From Microbacterium sp. CSI-V (GTDB lineage: Bacteria > Actinomycetota > Actinomycetes > Actinomycetales > Microbacteriaceae): a stretch of DNA of 64,000 nt. The translations under genes were made by a program, and so were the position numbers. Location of the stretch: NCBI RefSeq assembly GCF_001984105.1, contig NZ_MTQM01000005.1, positions 124,001-188,000 on the forward strand, in the 5' to 3' direction. Of this stretch, positions 26,823-36,851 are shown in pieces; the first letter of the stretch is position 1, and every line of letters begins with the position of its first letter. The notes beneath the pieces were generated by a model that saw only the letters and a list, made by a program, of their open reading frames with translations, was not told the DNA's origin and made no database searches.

Positions 26823-27284
26823 ATGAACGAACGCGTCGACGAATCCCCCCGATCCGGCCCGCGTGACGAGCTCCACAGCCCGACCTCCGAGCTGCGGATG
26901 GCCACGTTCCGCCTCGCCCGCCGTCTGCGCGCCCAGCGCGCGGTCGACACCATGAGCGACGGGCAGTTCGCGGTGCTCGCGGCGCTCTCCATCCACGGCG
27001 AGCACACGCTCGGCCAGCTCGCGGATCGTGAGCGCGTGACCGCTCCCTCGATGAACCGCACGGTGTCGCTCCTCGAGGAGGCGGGCTACCTCACCCGCAC
27101 CCCCGACGACGACGACCGCCGCAAGGTGACGATCGCACTGACGGATGCCGGTCGCCTCGTCGTCGCCGAGACCGTGCGGCGCCGCGACGCCTGGCTCGAG
27201 GAGGCCCTCGCCGCCCTCGACGAGGACGAACGGCGGACACTGGCGGCCGCGGCCGAGATCATGCGAAAGGTGGCAGACACATGA
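26823..27284 (+). CDS. MarR-family transcriptional regulator
   Basis: The 153-residue protein is a winged-helix MarR regulator: DGQFAVLAALSIHGEHTLGQ followed by the recognition helix TAPSMNRTVSLLEEAGYL and the wing DDDDRRKVTIALTDAG. It is directly upstream of, and overlaps (ATGA), an MFS exporter gene, so it most likely represses its own operon and is released by a toxic ligand. An inverted repeat at 26784-26811 is the candidate operator. Confidence 0.92.
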   Translation: MNERVDESPRSGPRDELHSPTSELRMATFRLARRLRAQRAVDTMSDGQFAVLAALSIHGEHTLGQLADRERVTAPSMNRTVSLLEEAGYLTRTPDDDDRRKVTIALTDAGRLVVAETVRRRDAWLEEALAALDEDERRTLAAAAEIMRKVADT

Positions 27285-28693
27285 GTGCGATGTTCCGCTC
27301 GTTCTCGGTCTACAACTACCGCGTCTGGTTCATCGGCGCCCTCGTGTCGAACATCGGCGCGTGGATGCAGTCCACCGCCCAGAACTGGGTCGTCCTCACC
27401 GAGCTCACCCCGGGCGACGCGGCCGCGATGGGCGTGACCATGGCGCTGCAGTTCGCGCCGCCCCTGCTGCTCGTCGGCGTCACCGGATGGGTCGCCGACC
27501 GCTTCGACCGCCGCAAGCTCATCATGTGCACGCAGAGCGCCATGCTGCTCCTGGCCATCGCGCTCGGCACCCTCCTGCTCACTGGCGTCATGACGCTGCC
27601 GCTGATGTTCGGGTTCGCCCTGGCACTCGGCCTCATCACCGCCTTCGACAACCCCGCGCGGCAGGCCTTCGTCTCCGACCTGGTCGCCCGGGAGAACGCC
27701 TCCAACGCCGTGGCCCTCAACGCCGCGTCGTTCAACACCGCACGGTTGATCGGCCCCGCCGTCGCGGGTCTCATGATCGTCGCGGTCGGAACGGGCTGGG
27801 TCTTCCTCGCCAACGCCGTGACCTTCCTCGGGATGATCACCGCTCTGCTCCTCATGCGCCCGCACGAGCTGGTCACCCACCACCGCGGCGGGGGCCCCGC
27901 GCGACTCGCGGATGGATTCCGCTACGTCGCGAAGCGGCCCGACCTCGTGGTCACGTTCGCGATGGTGTTCCTCCTCGGCGCCTTCGGCATGAACTTCCCG
28001 ATCTTCGCCTCCACCATGGCCCTCGAGTTCGGACGCGGAGCCGACGGCTTCGGCGTCCTCAGTTCGTTCGTCGCGATCGGCTCGCTCGCGGGCGCCCTCC
28101 TCGCGGCCCGCCGTGAGCGCGCCCGCTTGCGCGTCGTGATCGTGGGCGCAGGCGGTTTCGCGGTGGCATCCACGCTGTCCGTCCTCGCTCCGAGCTACGA
28201 GACGTACGCGGCGACGCTCGTCCTCACCGGGTTCTGCGTCGTGACCATGCTCACCACGGCGAACGGGTACGTGCAGACCACCACCGATCCGGCGCTCCGT
28301 GGACGCGTGCTCGCGCTGTACATGGCGATCCTGCTCGGCGGGACGCCCGTGGGCGCACCGATCGTGGGGTGGGTCGCCGAGGCGTTCGGCCCGCGTTACG
28401 CGATCGCCCTGGCCGCGATCGTCGCGTTCCTCGCGTGCGGCATCGGCGTCGCGTGGACGCTCGCGTCGGGCCGTGTGCACAAGCACGAGACGAAGCGGTT
28501 CCGGTTGACGCTCGACGAGACGCGCCCGATCACGACCGTCGCGCCCGAACCGGAGGACTTCAGCGACGAGATCGCCGGCACGACGCCGATCCCGCTGCCG
28601 GCAGAGCGCTCACCGCGCTCCTCCGCTCCGGGACGACCGGCGGGTCCGGGACGCCCGGTGGGGGCGGCACCGCACGCCCGCCCCTCGGCCTGA
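27281..28693 (+). CDS. MFS exporter (DHA3-like, enterobactin-exporter type)
   Basis: The 470-residue membrane protein has about 12 hydrophobic segments, an N-terminal NYRVWFIGALVSNIGAWMQS characteristic of DHA3-type efflux proteins, and the loop 2-3 motif GWVADRFDRRKLIM. A C-terminal tail of about 80 charged, Pro-rich residues is probably cytoplasmic. ATG at 27281 overlaps the marR stop. It probably exports a drug or small metabolite under MarR control. Its stop is only 14 bp from the convergent LuxR-type gene. Confidence 0.9.
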   Translation: MSAMFRSFSVYNYRVWFIGALVSNIGAWMQSTAQNWVVLTELTPGDAAAMGVTMALQFAPPLLLVGVTGWVADRFDRRKLIMCTQSAMLLLAIALGTLLLTGVMTLPLMFGFALALGLITAFDNPARQAFVSDLVARENASNAVALNAASFNTARLIGPAVAGLMIVAVGTGWVFLANAVTFLGMITALLLMRPHELVTHHRGGGPARLADGFRYVAKRPDLVVTFAMVFLLGAFGMNFPIFASTMALEFGRGADGFGVLSSFVAIGSLAGALLAARRERARLRVVIVGAGGFAVASTLSVLAPSYETYAATLVLTGFCVVTMLTTANGYVQTTTDPALRGRVLALYMAILLGGTPVGAPIVGWVAEAFGPRYAIALAAIVAFLACGIGVAWTLASGRVHKHETKRFRLTLDETRPITTVAPEPEDFSDEIAGTTPIPLPAERSPRSSAPGRPAGPGRPVGAAPHARPSA

Positions 28694-28707
28694 GCACCGC
28701 GCCGCGC

Positions 28708-30141
28708 TCAGACGTAGAAGCCGTGCGCCTCGAGAACGGCGACCGCGGCCTCGCGCCCCGAGACCTGCAGCTTCGCGTAGATCGACCGGAGCTGCGACTT
28801 CACGGTGTTCAGCGACACCTCGAGCTCCTCGGCGATCTGCGGCAGGCTGCGCGGACCGCGCAGCGCCAGCGCCAGCCGCTCCTCCCGGGGGCTCAGGTTG
28901 GGAAGCGGTGGCCGGTGGTCGTGCGTCGGCACGAGGGCGAGCATCCCCGCCACGCGGGCGACCCTGTCCTCGGAGCCCGGGTGCTGCGTCGCCATGCGGT
29001 CCAGCAGCACGAGCAGATCCGCCTGGGGAAGAGTGAGGTACGGCGTGAGCGAACCGCCCAACGACTCGGAGAGGTGGAAACCCTCGGAGAATGCGGCGTC
29101 GGCCGCGGTGTCGTTGCCCAGGCGCGCGTGCGCCACGGCGCGGCGCAGCAGCAGCGGCGTGAGCGTACGGACGCAGTGCTGCGTGCCCATGCGAATGCAC
29201 GGATCCGTCGACTCGAGCACCTCCCGCTCACGGCCGAGCGCGATGAGGGCGGCGGCGCGCTGCATGTCGAAGCACAGCGCGTGCCCGGGCGGTGAGATAC
29301 GCCCCTCCAGAACCGCCAGGGCGCGGCGCGGCTCACCGCGGGCCAGCAGCAGGTCGGCGTACACCCCCTGCGCGAACCCCCGCACCATGCTGTGCCCGGA
29401 GTGCGACTCGGTCCCGCCGGCCAGGGCGGCCACCAGCACCATCCCCTCGGCGTATTCGCGTCGGATGAGAGCGCTCATAGCCCGGGCGGTCCGGGCCGAG
29501 TACTGCCAGTACGGATCGTGGGGTGCGCCGTCGCGCAGGTCCTCCGCCGTCCGGTCCATGGCCTCGGCATCGAGGGCCGCCGAGGCGACGAGGATGCGCG
29601 CGAGCAGCTGATCGTAGTCGGGGTGCACGGTCTCCCACCCGGACCCGGATGCCAGCTCCTCGCACACGCGCAGGCTCTCGCTCGCCAGGATGTACTCGCC
29701 GTTGATGGCGGCGGCGAGACTGCGCACCGCGTGGGCACGGAACGTGCTCTCGGCGTCGTCGGAGTAGGCGAGGGCGGAGGCGGCGTACTCCCCGGCCCGG
29801 CGCGGCCACCCCGCCGCGGCGTAGACCTCGGCGACGGCCGAGAAGAGGCGCGACCGTGTCGTCGGGTCGACCCGGCCCGGCGCCCGCATCCGACCGTCCG
29901 CGAAATGCCGGTCGATGAGGCGGAGGCCGTCGTCGATGCGATCGAGCCGTGCGCGGGCGATCAGCAGCCCCTCGAGCGTTTGCGCGCTGGCATCCACCCA
30001 GACGCGGGGGGCGGGGCCGGCCTCGATATCGGCGAGGAAACGCAGGTCGGCGACGTCGGGCGCCGGAGCGGTGGGGAGGACCCCCCGGACCACCCGCTCC
30101 GCCACGGCTTTGACGTTCATCAGGGACGACGATGCGATCAC
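28708..30141 (-). CDS. LuxR-type regulator with helical-repeat sensor region
   Basis: The 477-residue protein ends in a LuxR/GerE helix-turn-helix (LSPREERLALALRG, IAEELEVSLNTVKSQLRSI). The long N-terminal part is alpha-helical with TPR-like repeats and lacks a Walker A loop, so it resembles the C-terminal half of MalT/LAL regulators without the ATPase. GTG at 30141 is chosen because GGGGAG lies 6 nt upstream; ATG at 30120 is possible. It is divergent from the MFS pump at 30249, with 107 bp between, and may control it. Confidence 0.85.
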   Translation of the reverse strand: MIASSSLMNVKAVAERVVRGVLPTAPAPDVADLRFLADIEAGPAPRVWVDASAQTLEGLLIARARLDRIDDGLRLIDRHFADGRMRAPGRVDPTTRSRLFSAVAEVYAAAGWPRRAGEYAASALAYSDDAESTFRAHAVRSLAAAINGEYILASESLRVCEELASGSGWETVHPDYDQLLARILVASAALDAEAMDRTAEDLRDGAPHDPYWQYSARTARAMSALIRREYAEGMVLVAALAGGTESHSGHSMVRGFAQGVYADLLLARGEPRRALAVLEGRISPPGHALCFDMQRAAALIALGREREVLESTDPCIRMGTQHCVRTLTPLLLRRAVAHARLGNDTAADAAFSEGFHLSESLGGSLTPYLTLPQADLLVLLDRMATQHPGSEDRVARVAGMLALVPTHDHRPPLPNLSPREERLALALRGPRSLPQIAEELEVSLNTVKSQLRSIYAKLQVSGREAAVAVLEAHGFYV

Positions 30142-30228
30142 GACCTGCTCCCCATTTTCCGATGCTAAATCACGCCGACGGATGGTTCGGCCGGATCGCA
30201 CCACGAATGCCTCTTCCGGCGCGGGTTT

Positions 30229-30247
30229 TCGCTAGATAAGCTAGCGA
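30229..30247. promoter_or_regulatory. Perfect palindrome over the MFS pump promoter
   Basis: TCGCTAG (30229-30235) and CTAGCGA (30241-30247) are exact inverted repeats around ATAAG. TAAGCT (30237-30242) inside it is a good -10, 6 nt before the ATG at 30249. A bound regulator would cover the -10 and start point. The regulator is unknown. Confidence 0.6.
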
Positions 30248-30248
30248 T

Positions 30249-31862
30249 ATGGACGAACGCATGGCCGGCCGCCGTTGGGCGGGACTCGTTTTCATCAGCA
30301 TCGCCGTCTCGCTGATCATCGTCGACTCGACGATCGTCAACGTCGCCGTCCCCTCGATCGTCGAGGACCTCGGGATCTCCTCGACCGAGGTCCAATGGGT
30401 GCAGGAGGCGTACACCCTCGTCTTCGCCTCCCTGCTGCTGGTGTTCGGCAGCCTGGCCGATCGATTCGGCCGACGACGGCTCATGCTGCTCGGCGTGGCG
30501 ATCTTCGTCGTCGCCTCGATCGCCGCGGCCGTCGCGCCCACCGGCGGGCTGCTCATCCTGTCGCGGCTCGTCCAGGGCGTCGGCGGATCGATGATCCTCC
30601 CCACGACCCTGTCGCTCATCAACGCGACATTCCGCGGGCGTGAGCGCGGCATCGCGTTCGCCGTGTGGGGATCCACGATCGGAGGCATGGCGGCCGTCGG
30701 GCCGCTGCTCGGCGGCTGGCTGACCACCTCGTTCTCGTGGCGCTGGGCGTTCGGGATCAACATCCCCCTCGGCATCCTCATCGTCATCGGCGTGCTCTTC
30801 ACGGTGGCGGAATCGCGCAGCGACCGGCGCGAGACCATCGACGGCGTCGGAGCCCTCCTGTCGGTGCTCACGATGGCGCCCCTGGTCTTCGGCCTGATCG
30901 AGGGCCGAACCTACGGCTGGTGGACGGTCGACCAGACGCTCCAGGTCGGCGACTGGCAGTGGCCGTGGTCGCTCTCCCCCGTGCCGATCGCCTTCGCGGT
31001 CGCGCTGGTCGCCCTGGCGGCCTTCATCGCGTGGGGAGTCCACCGCCGGCGGCGCGGGCGCTCGACACTCCTCGCCCTCGGCCTGTTCCGCATCGCGTCT
31101 TTCCGAAACGGCAACATCGCCGCCGCGGTCGTCTCCCTCGGGGAGTTCGGCATCATCCTCGCCCTTCCCCTCTGGCTGCAGTTCGTCGTCGGCTTCGACG
31201 CACTGCAGACCGGCCTCCTCCTGCTCTCGCTGGCCATCGGGTCGTTCGTGGCGAGCGGGATCGCCGGCGCCCTGAGCGGTCGCGTCGCACCGGTGTGGAT
31301 CGTTCGCGCGGGTCTCCTCGCGGAGATCATCGGAGTCGCCGGCGTCGCCTTCACGATCGGACCGGATGCCACGTGGGGACCCCTCATCCCCTTCCTGTTC
31401 GTCTACGGCGTCGGGGTGGGCCTGGCCACCGCGCAGCTCACGGGCGTCGTGCTGGCGGAGGTCCCGCCCGCAGAGAGCGGCGCCGCGTCCGGCACGCAGT
31501 CCACCTCCCGCCAACTCGGCGCGGCGCTCGGCGTCGCCATCCTCGGGACCGTCCTGTTCTCGACCACCTCGAGCGTGCTGACCTCCGCCCTCGACGACCG
31601 GGGGCTGCCCGCCGATCAGCGGGATCAGGTCGTGTCGCAGGTGGTCGACAGCGCGGGCGCGGCGATCGTCGGGCTCGAGCAGTCGCCGCAGACGCAGGAC
31701 CTCGCGGCGGACGCGCGGACGGCGTTCAGCGACGGAACGAAGGCCGCCGCCTTCACCGCAGCCGGATTCCTGACGCTCGGACTCGTGTCGACGCTCACGC
31801 TCGGCGCCGCCGCGAGCGGGCGCGGCAGCCGCCAGGAGGAAGAGGAGCAGGCGCGCCGCTGA
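30249..31862 (+). CDS. MFS drug/proton antiporter, 14-TM DHA2 (EmrB/QacA) family
   Basis: The 537-residue protein has about 14 hydrophobic segments. Family signatures are VDSTIVNVAVPSIVEDL in helix 1, VQWVQEAYTLVFASLLL, the loop motif GSLADRFGRRRLMLLG and the helix-5 motif GSTIGGMAAVGPLLGGWL. Such pumps export lipophilic cations, antibiotics or dyes using the proton gradient. ATG at 30249 appears leaderless, 6 nt after TAAGCT. A palindrome covers the promoter, and a LuxR-type regulator gene is divergent next to it. Confidence 0.92.
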   Translation: MDERMAGRRWAGLVFISIAVSLIIVDSTIVNVAVPSIVEDLGISSTEVQWVQEAYTLVFASLLLVFGSLADRFGRRRLMLLGVAIFVVASIAAAVAPTGGLLILSRLVQGVGGSMILPTTLSLINATFRGRERGIAFAVWGSTIGGMAAVGPLLGGWLTTSFSWRWAFGINIPLGILIVIGVLFTVAESRSDRRETIDGVGALLSVLTMAPLVFGLIEGRTYGWWTVDQTLQVGDWQWPWSLSPVPIAFAVALVALAAFIAWGVHRRRRGRSTLLALGLFRIASFRNGNIAAAVVSLGEFGIILALPLWLQFVVGFDALQTGLLLLSLAIGSFVASGIAGALSGRVAPVWIVRAGLLAEIIGVAGVAFTIGPDATWGPLIPFLFVYGVGVGLATAQLTGVVLAEVPPAESGAASGTQSTSRQLGAALGVAILGTVLFSTTSSVLTSALDDRGLPADQRDQVVSQVVDSAGAAIVGLEQSPQTQDLAADARTAFSDGTKAAAFTAAGFLTLGLVSTLTLGAAASGRGSRQEEEEQARR

Positions 31863-31878
31863 GCGGGCGCGACAGAAC

Positions 31879-31940
31879 CTCAGCGATCCGCGCCGGATCA
31901 GCGGCATCCACGCGGTTCGGACTGAGGTTGCGCGGAGCAC
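31879..31940. repeat. 62-bp dispersed repeat, copy 1
   Basis: Begins CTCAGCGATCCGCGCCGGAT and has CGGACTGAGGTTGCGCGG near its end. Copies at 55261-55322 and 57023-57085 share both blocks at the same spacing, with a variable middle. The end blocks are partly complementary, so the element can fold. It lies between the convergent MFS and lactate-dehydrogenase genes. Confidence 0.8.
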
Positions 31941-31959
31941 TGACGCTGCGCGCCCCGCG

Positions 31960-33213
31960 TCAGACGCGGGCATCCACCCCGTCGGCGACCGGCACCAGGC
32001 GCGTCAGCTGCGTGACGTGCCGGGGCTCGAGCTCGGCGAGGCTCGAGACGCCGAGCAGCGCCATCGTGCGCTCGATCTCGCTGCGGAGGATCGCGATCGT
32101 CCGGTCGACGCCCTGACGACCCCCGGCCATGAGGCCATAGAGGTAGGCGCGGCCGATGAGCGTGAACTTCGCGCCGAGGGCGATGGATGCCACGATGTCG
32201 GCGCCGTTCATGATGCCGGTGTCGACCATGACCGTCGCGTCCTTGCCGACCTCGCGCACGACGTGCGGCAGGAGCCGGAAGGGGATCGGCGCGCGGTCGA
32301 GCTGGCGTCCGCCGTGGTTCGAGAGGACGATGCCGTCGACACCGAGGTCGACCAGGCGGGCCGCGTCGGTGACGTTCTGCACGCCCTTCACGACGAGCTT
32401 GCCCGGCCACATGCCGCGGATGATGTCGAGGTCGTCGTAGCTGATCGTCGGGTCCATCGCGGCGTTCAGCAGCTCGCCGACGGTGCCGCCGGTCGTGCTG
32501 AGGGAGGCGAACTCGAGCTTGGGCGTGGTGAGGAAGTCGTACCACCACCACGGACGCGGAATGGCGTTGACGATCGTGCCGAGCGTGAGCTGCGGCGGGA
32601 TCGAGAAGCCGTTGCGCTTGTCGCGGAGGCGGGCCCCGGCGATGGGGGTGTCGACCGTGAACTGCAGGGTGTCGAACCCGGCCGCAGCCGCCCGCTCGAC
32701 GAGACCGTACGAGATCTCGCGCTGCTTCATGACGTAGAGCTGGAACCAGTTGCGTCCGACGGGGTTCGCCGCCTTCACGCCCTCGATCGAGGTCGTCCCG
32801 AGGGTCGAGAGGGTGAACGGGATGCCGGCGGCCGCCGCCGCGGAGGCCCCGGCGGTCTCGCCCTCGGTCTGCATCAGGCGCGTGAACCCGGTCGGGGCGA
32901 TGCCGAACGGCAGGGCCGACGGGCCGCCGAGGATTTCGCAGGACGTGTCGACGTTCGCCGCCGGCCGCAGGATGTCGGGGTGGAACTCGACGTCCTCGAA
33001 GGCGCGGCGGGCGCGGTCGAGCGAGAGCTCGCCCTCAGCGGCACCGTCGGTGTAGTCGAACGCGGCCTTGGGCGTGCGACGCTTCGCGATCGTGCGGAGA
33101 TCGGCGATCGTCAGCGCCGCGTCGAGACGGCGCTTGCGGGCGTCGAGCTCGGGCTTCTTGAACTGCATGAGCTCGAGGAGCTCGCCGACCTTGGGCAGCT
33201 GGCGCTGAACCAT
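31960..33213 (-). CDS. lldD: FMN-dependent L-lactate dehydrogenase (alpha-hydroxy-acid oxidising)
   Basis: The 417-residue flavoenzyme oxidises L-lactate to pyruvate, passing electrons probably to quinone. Signatures: [13 protein letters not shown] near residue 50, [38 protein letters not shown] near 185, and the FMN/substrate motif [13 protein letters not shown] near 310, with His and Arg of the active site. Length fits actinobacterial LldD. ATG at 33213; a 15-bp perfect palindrome lies upstream. Just downstream of the rhamnose genes, it can use the L-lactate made by RhaEW. Confidence 0.9.
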   Translation of the reverse strand: MVQRQLPKVGELLELMQFKKPELDARKRRLDAALTIADLRTIAKRRTPKAAFDYTDGAAEGELSLDRARRAFEDVEFHPDILRPAANVDTSCEILGGPSALPFGIAPTGFTRLMQTEGETAGASAAAAAGIPFTLSTLGTTSIEGVKAANPVGRNWFQLYVMKQREISYGLVERAAAAGFDTLQFTVDTPIAGARLRDKRNGFSIPPQLTLGTIVNAIPRPWWWYDFLTTPKLEFASLSTTGGTVGELLNAAMDPTISYDDLDIIRGMWPGKLVVKGVQNVTDAARLVDLGVDGIVLSNHGGRQLDRAPIPFRLLPHVVREVGKDATVMVDTGIMNGADIVASIALGAKFTLIGRAYLYGLMAGGRQGVDRTIAILRSEIERTMALLGVSSLAELEPRHVTQLTRLVPVADGVDARV

Positions 33214-33228
33214 GGAGTCTCGCTTTCG

Positions 33229-33243
33229 TGTGGTCTGACCACA
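33229..33243. promoter_or_regulatory. FadR/GntR-type operator of lldD
   Basis: TGTGGTCTGACCACA is a perfect palindrome around a central T and fits the TGGTNNNACCA pattern recognised by FadR-subfamily GntR regulators such as LldR. It lies 15 bp upstream of lldD and 3 bp from the rhaB stop. No GntR gene is in the window. Confidence 0.72.
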
Positions 33244-33245
33244 GA

Positions 33246-34697
33246 CTACGCCGGTTCCGCGACGACGGAGCCGCGGGGCGTGTATCGGACAGGGGGGAAC
33301 GCGTGCGCGACGCGCACGCGCAGATCTTCGAGGGTCGCGTCGGCGCCGAAGCACCCGAGCGCGCGGGCCTGCACGAGGACGTTGCCGAGCGCCGTGGCCT
33401 CCACGGGCCCGGCCAGCACGGGCACGCCCGCACGGTCGGCGGTCGCCTGGCACAGCAGCGCGTTGCGCGCGCCACCGCCCACGAGGTGGATGACGTCGAC
33501 CTCGCGGCCCGCCAACCCGCCCGCGGTGCGCACGGCCCGAGCGAACGCGGCCGCGATGCTCTCGACGATGATGCGCGCGAACATCGGCCGCCCGGCACGG
33601 CCCGGGCGATCGGCGCCGATCAGCGCCGCGATGCGTCCGGGCATGTCGCCCGGGGCCGCGAGCTCGGGGGCGTTCGCGTCGAACAGGCGCGCGGGCGGCG
33701 ACACCGCGCCGGCCGAGGCGAGGAGCAGCGGGAGGTCGATCGGGGCACCGTCCTCCTCCTCCCACGCGCGCACGGTCTCGCTCAGCAGCCACAGTCCGGT
33801 GACGTTGTGGAGGAAGCGTACGCGCCCGTCGACGCCGCCCTCGTTGGTGAAGTTCGCCTCGCGGGCGGCATCCGTCACGATCGGCTCCGGGAGTTCGAGC
33901 CCCACGAGCCCCCACGTGCCGCACGAGATGTAGGCGGCGTTCGGCGTCGACAGCGGCACCGCGACGATCGCCGACGCCGTGTCGTGCGATCCGACCGCGA
34001 CGACCGGGATCGCCCCGAGCTCGGCGGGGGTCTCCCCGATCACCTGACCCGGGTTGACCAGCGGAGGCAGAACGGATGCCGGGATGCCGAGCGCCTCGGC
34101 GAGGGCCGAGTCCCACTCCCCTGTGCGCACGTCGAGGAGCCCCGTCGTCGAGGCGTTGGTGCGTTCGGCGACCGCGCGGCCCGTGAGGCGCTCCGCGATG
34201 AGATCGGGGATGAGGACGCTCACCTCCGCTTCGCCGACGCGCGGGTCGGCGGCGTACTGGTAGAGGGTGTTGAACGGCAGGAACTGCAGGCCGTTGCGCC
34301 GGTACAGCTCCTCGAACGGAATCGCCGCGTGAACGGCATCCACTCCCCGCGCGGTGCGCGCATCACGGTAGTGGAACGGCTCGGCGAGCATCTCCCCGCC
34401 GCGCAGCAGGCCGTAGTCGACCGCCCACGAGTCGATGCCCACGCTCTCGATCGCCGGCTCCCGCTTCAGTGCCTCGACGAGCCCCGCGCGCACGTGCCCC
34501 CACAGCGCCTCGACGTCCCAGTGCCAGCCGTCGGCGCGCTCGACCGGTCCGTTCGGGAAGCGCGCGACCTCCTCGAGCGTGAGCGTGTCGTCGCCGACCC
34601 GGCCGATCATCACCCGCCCGCTCGTCGCGCCGAGGTCGACGGCCGCGACGGCGCGGACGGTGCCCGGCACCCCCGCGACCGACACGGAACCGCTCAT
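33246..34697 (-). CDS. rhaB: Rhamnulokinase
   Basis: RhaB phosphorylates L-rhamnulose to rhamnulose-1-phosphate. The 483-residue FGGY-family kinase has the phosphate-1 loop [18 protein letters not shown] near residue 17, [11 protein letters not shown] near 88, [13 protein letters not shown] near 250, and the adenosine motif [20 protein letters not shown] near 410. ATG at 34697 overlaps the rhaEW stop (ATGA). It is last in the rhaI-rhaEW-rhaB operon. Confidence 0.94.
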   Translation of the reverse strand: MSGSVSVAGVPGTVRAVAAVDLGATSGRVMIGRVGDDTLTLEEVARFPNGPVERADGWHWDVEALWGHVRAGLVEALKREPAIESVGIDSWAVDYGLLRGGEMLAEPFHYRDARTARGVDAVHAAIPFEELYRRNGLQFLPFNTLYQYAADPRVGEAEVSVLIPDLIAERLTGRAVAERTNASTTGLLDVRTGEWDSALAEALGIPASVLPPLVNPGQVIGETPAELGAIPVVAVGSHDTASAIVAVPLSTPNAAYISCGTWGLVGLELPEPIVTDAAREANFTNEGGVDGRVRFLHNVTGLWLLSETVRAWEEEDGAPIDLPLLLASAGAVSPPARLFDANAPELAAPGDMPGRIAALIGADRPGRAGRPMFARIIVESIAAAFARAVRTAGGLAGREVDVIHLVGGGARNALLCQATADRAGVPVLAGPVEATALGNVLVQARALGCFGADATLEDLRVRVAHAFPPVRYTPRGSVVAEPA

Positions 34698-36730
34698 CGC
34701 AGGAACGCCGCGGCGACGCCCGAGTCCACGGGGATGTGGAGACCTGTCGTGCGGGACAGCTCGGGCCCGGTGAGCACGTACACCGCGTCGGCGACGTTCT
34801 CGGGCACGACCTCGCGCTTGAGGATCGTGCGGTTGGCGTAGAACTGGCCGAGGTCCTCTTCCTTCACGCCGTACGTCGCGGCGCGATTCGCGCCCCAGCC
34901 GGCGGCGAAGATGCCCGAGCCGCGTACGACACCGTCGGGGTTGATGCCGTTCACCCGCACGCCGTGCTCGCCGAGCTCGACCGCGAGGAGGCGCACCTGG
35001 TGCGCCTGGTCGGCCTTGGTCGCGGAGTACGCGATGTTGTTCGGACCCGCGAAGACGCTGTTCTTCGACGAGATGTAGATGACGTCGCCGCCCATCTTCT
35101 GCTCGATGAGCGCCTTCGCGGCCGCCTTCGAGACGAGGAACGACCCCTTCGCCATCACATCGTGCTGCAGGTCCCAGTCCTTCTCGGTGGTCTCCAGCAG
35201 CGGCTTCGACAGCGAGAGCCCCGCGTTGTTGACGACGAGGTCGATGCCGCCGAACGCCAGCAGCGTCGCGTCGATCGCGGCCTGGACACCCGCGGCATCC
35301 GCCACGTTCGCCGCGACACCGATCGCGACGTCGGTGCCGCCGAGCTCGGCGGCCGCGGCTTGCGCCTTCTCGAGGTCGAGATCGGCGACGACGACGCACG
35401 CGCCCTCCGCCGCGAGACGGGTGGCGATGGCCTTGCCGATCCCGGATGCCGCGCCCGTCACGAACGCGATGCGCCCCTGGTGCGTTTTCGGCTTCGGCAT
35501 CCGCTGGAGCTTGGCCTCTTCGAGCGCCCAGTACTCGATGCGGAACTTCTCGGCATCCGAGATCGGCGCGTACGTCGACAGCGCCTCGGCCCCGCGCATG
35601 ACGTTGATCGCGTTGACGTAGAACTCCCCCGCGACGCGCGCGGTCTGCTTGTTGGCGCCGTACGAGAACATGCCGACGCCCGGCACGAGCACGATGAGCG
35701 GGTCGGCGCCGCGGATGGCCGGGGAGTCGGCATCCGCGTGCGCGTCGTAGTACGCCTGGTAGTCGGCGCGGTACTCCTGGTGGAGTTCCTGCAGTCGGGC
35801 GATCGCATCCTCGACCGAGGCGTCGGCGGGCAGGTCGAGGATCAGCGGCTTGACCTTGGTGCGCAGGAAGTGATCGGGGCAGCTCGTGCCGAGCGCGGCG
35901 AGGGCGGGGGCCTTCTCGGATGCCAGGAAGTCCAGCACCACGTCGGAATCGGTGAAGTGGCCGACCATCGGCTTGTCGGTGGACGCGAGTCCGCGGATCG
36001 TCGCCGCGAGGGCCGCGGCCTTCGCCCGGCGCTCGGCCTCGGGCAGCGCCGCGAAGCCCGCACGGACGCCACCGAAAGGCTCGGCCGCACCGTTCGCGTC
36101 GACGTACGCCTGGGCGGTGTCGATGATCCAGAGGCTGTTGCGCTCGGCCTCCTCGGACGTGTCACCCCACGCGGTGATGCCGTGTCCGCCGAGGATCGTG
36201 CCGATCGCCTGCGGGTTCGCGGCCTTGATCGCGGCGATGTCGAGACCGAGCTGGAAGCCGGGGCGACGCCACGGCACCCACACGACCTTGTCGCCGAAGA
36301 TCTTCGTCGTCAGCTCCTCGCCGTCGGCCGCCGTCGCGATCGCGATGCCGGCGTCGGGGTGCAGGTGGTCGACGTGTGCGGCATCCACGAGTCCGTGCAT
36401 GGCGGTGTCGATCGACGGGGCAGCACCCCCCTTGCCGTGCAGGCAGTAATCGAACGCGGCGACCATCTCGTCCTCGCGGTCGATGCCGGGGTAGACGTCG
36501 ACGAGGGCGCGCATGCGGTCGAGGCGCAGCACCGCGAGGCCCTTCTCGGTGAGCGTGCCGAGGTCGCCGCCGGAGCCCTTGACCCACAGCAGCTCGACCG
36601 GCTCTCCGGTGACGGGATCGATGTCGGTGCCCTTGGCGGAGGTGTTGCCGCCGGCGTAGTTGGTGACCTTCGGGTCGGAGCCGAGGCGATTGCTGCGCGC
36701 GACGAGGTCGGCGGCGGTGGAGCTGGTCAT
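34694..36730 (-). CDS. rhaEW: Bifunctional rhamnulose-1-phosphate aldolase / L-lactaldehyde dehydrogenase
   Basis: A 678-residue fusion. The N-terminal class-II aldolase part (about residues 1-390) has NYAGGNTSAKG, the metal-binding HVDHLHPDAGIAIA near 118 and GGHGITAWG near 185. A C-terminal short-chain dehydrogenase (about 415-678) has the NAD loop TGAASGIGKA and the catalytic YSATK. It should cleave rhamnulose-1-phosphate to dihydroxyacetone phosphate and L-lactaldehyde and oxidise the latter to L-lactate. Arrangement matches the known bacterial RhaEW enzymes. A long hairpin at 36756-36806 separates it from rhaI. Confidence 0.92.
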   Translation of the reverse strand: MTSSTAADLVARSNRLGSDPKVTNYAGGNTSAKGTDIDPVTGEPVELLWVKGSGGDLGTLTEKGLAVLRLDRMRALVDVYPGIDREDEMVAAFDYCLHGKGGAAPSIDTAMHGLVDAAHVDHLHPDAGIAIATAADGEELTTKIFGDKVVWVPWRRPGFQLGLDIAAIKAANPQAIGTILGGHGITAWGDTSEEAERNSLWIIDTAQAYVDANGAAEPFGGVRAGFAALPEAERRAKAAALAATIRGLASTDKPMVGHFTDSDVVLDFLASEKAPALAALGTSCPDHFLRTKVKPLILDLPADASVEDAIARLQELHQEYRADYQAYYDAHADADSPAIRGADPLIVLVPGVGMFSYGANKQTARVAGEFYVNAINVMRGAEALSTYAPISDAEKFRIEYWALEEAKLQRMPKPKTHQGRIAFVTGAASGIGKAIATRLAAEGACVVVADLDLEKAQAAAAELGGTDVAIGVAANVADAAGVQAAIDATLLAFGGIDLVVNNAGLSLSKPLLETTEKDWDLQHDVMAKGSFLVSKAAAKALIEQKMGGDVIYISSKNSVFAGPNNIAYSATKADQAHQVRLLAVELGEHGVRVNGINPDGVVRGSGIFAAGWGANRAATYGVKEEDLGQFYANRTILKREVVPENVADAVYVLTGPELSRTTGLHIPVDSGVAAAFLR

Positions 36731-36755
36731 GCGAGGAGGTTCCTTTCACCATTCG

Positions 36756-36806
36756 GTGTCCAGGACACGCGGATGCCGGCGGGGCGCATCCGCGTGTCTT
36801 GGACAC
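36756..36806. terminator. 21-bp-arm hairpin between rhaI and rhaEW
   Basis: Arms 36756-36776 and 36786-36806 are complementary except for one position, with a 9-nt loop. The arm starts GTGTCCAGGACACGCGG. It lies inside the rhamnose operon, so it may attenuate or separate rhaI from rhaEW-rhaB expression, or protect the rhaI mRNA end. Confidence 0.6.
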
Positions 36807-36851
36807 TCAAGCCATGTGGGGGCCGCCCGGCGCGGGCGGCGTGGGTAGGGG

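Noticed and set aside
28691..28710. Terminator formed by TGAGC and GCTCA between the convergent MFS and LuxR genes
   Set aside because: The stem is only 5 bp and consists mainly of the two facing stop codons, so it may be chance.
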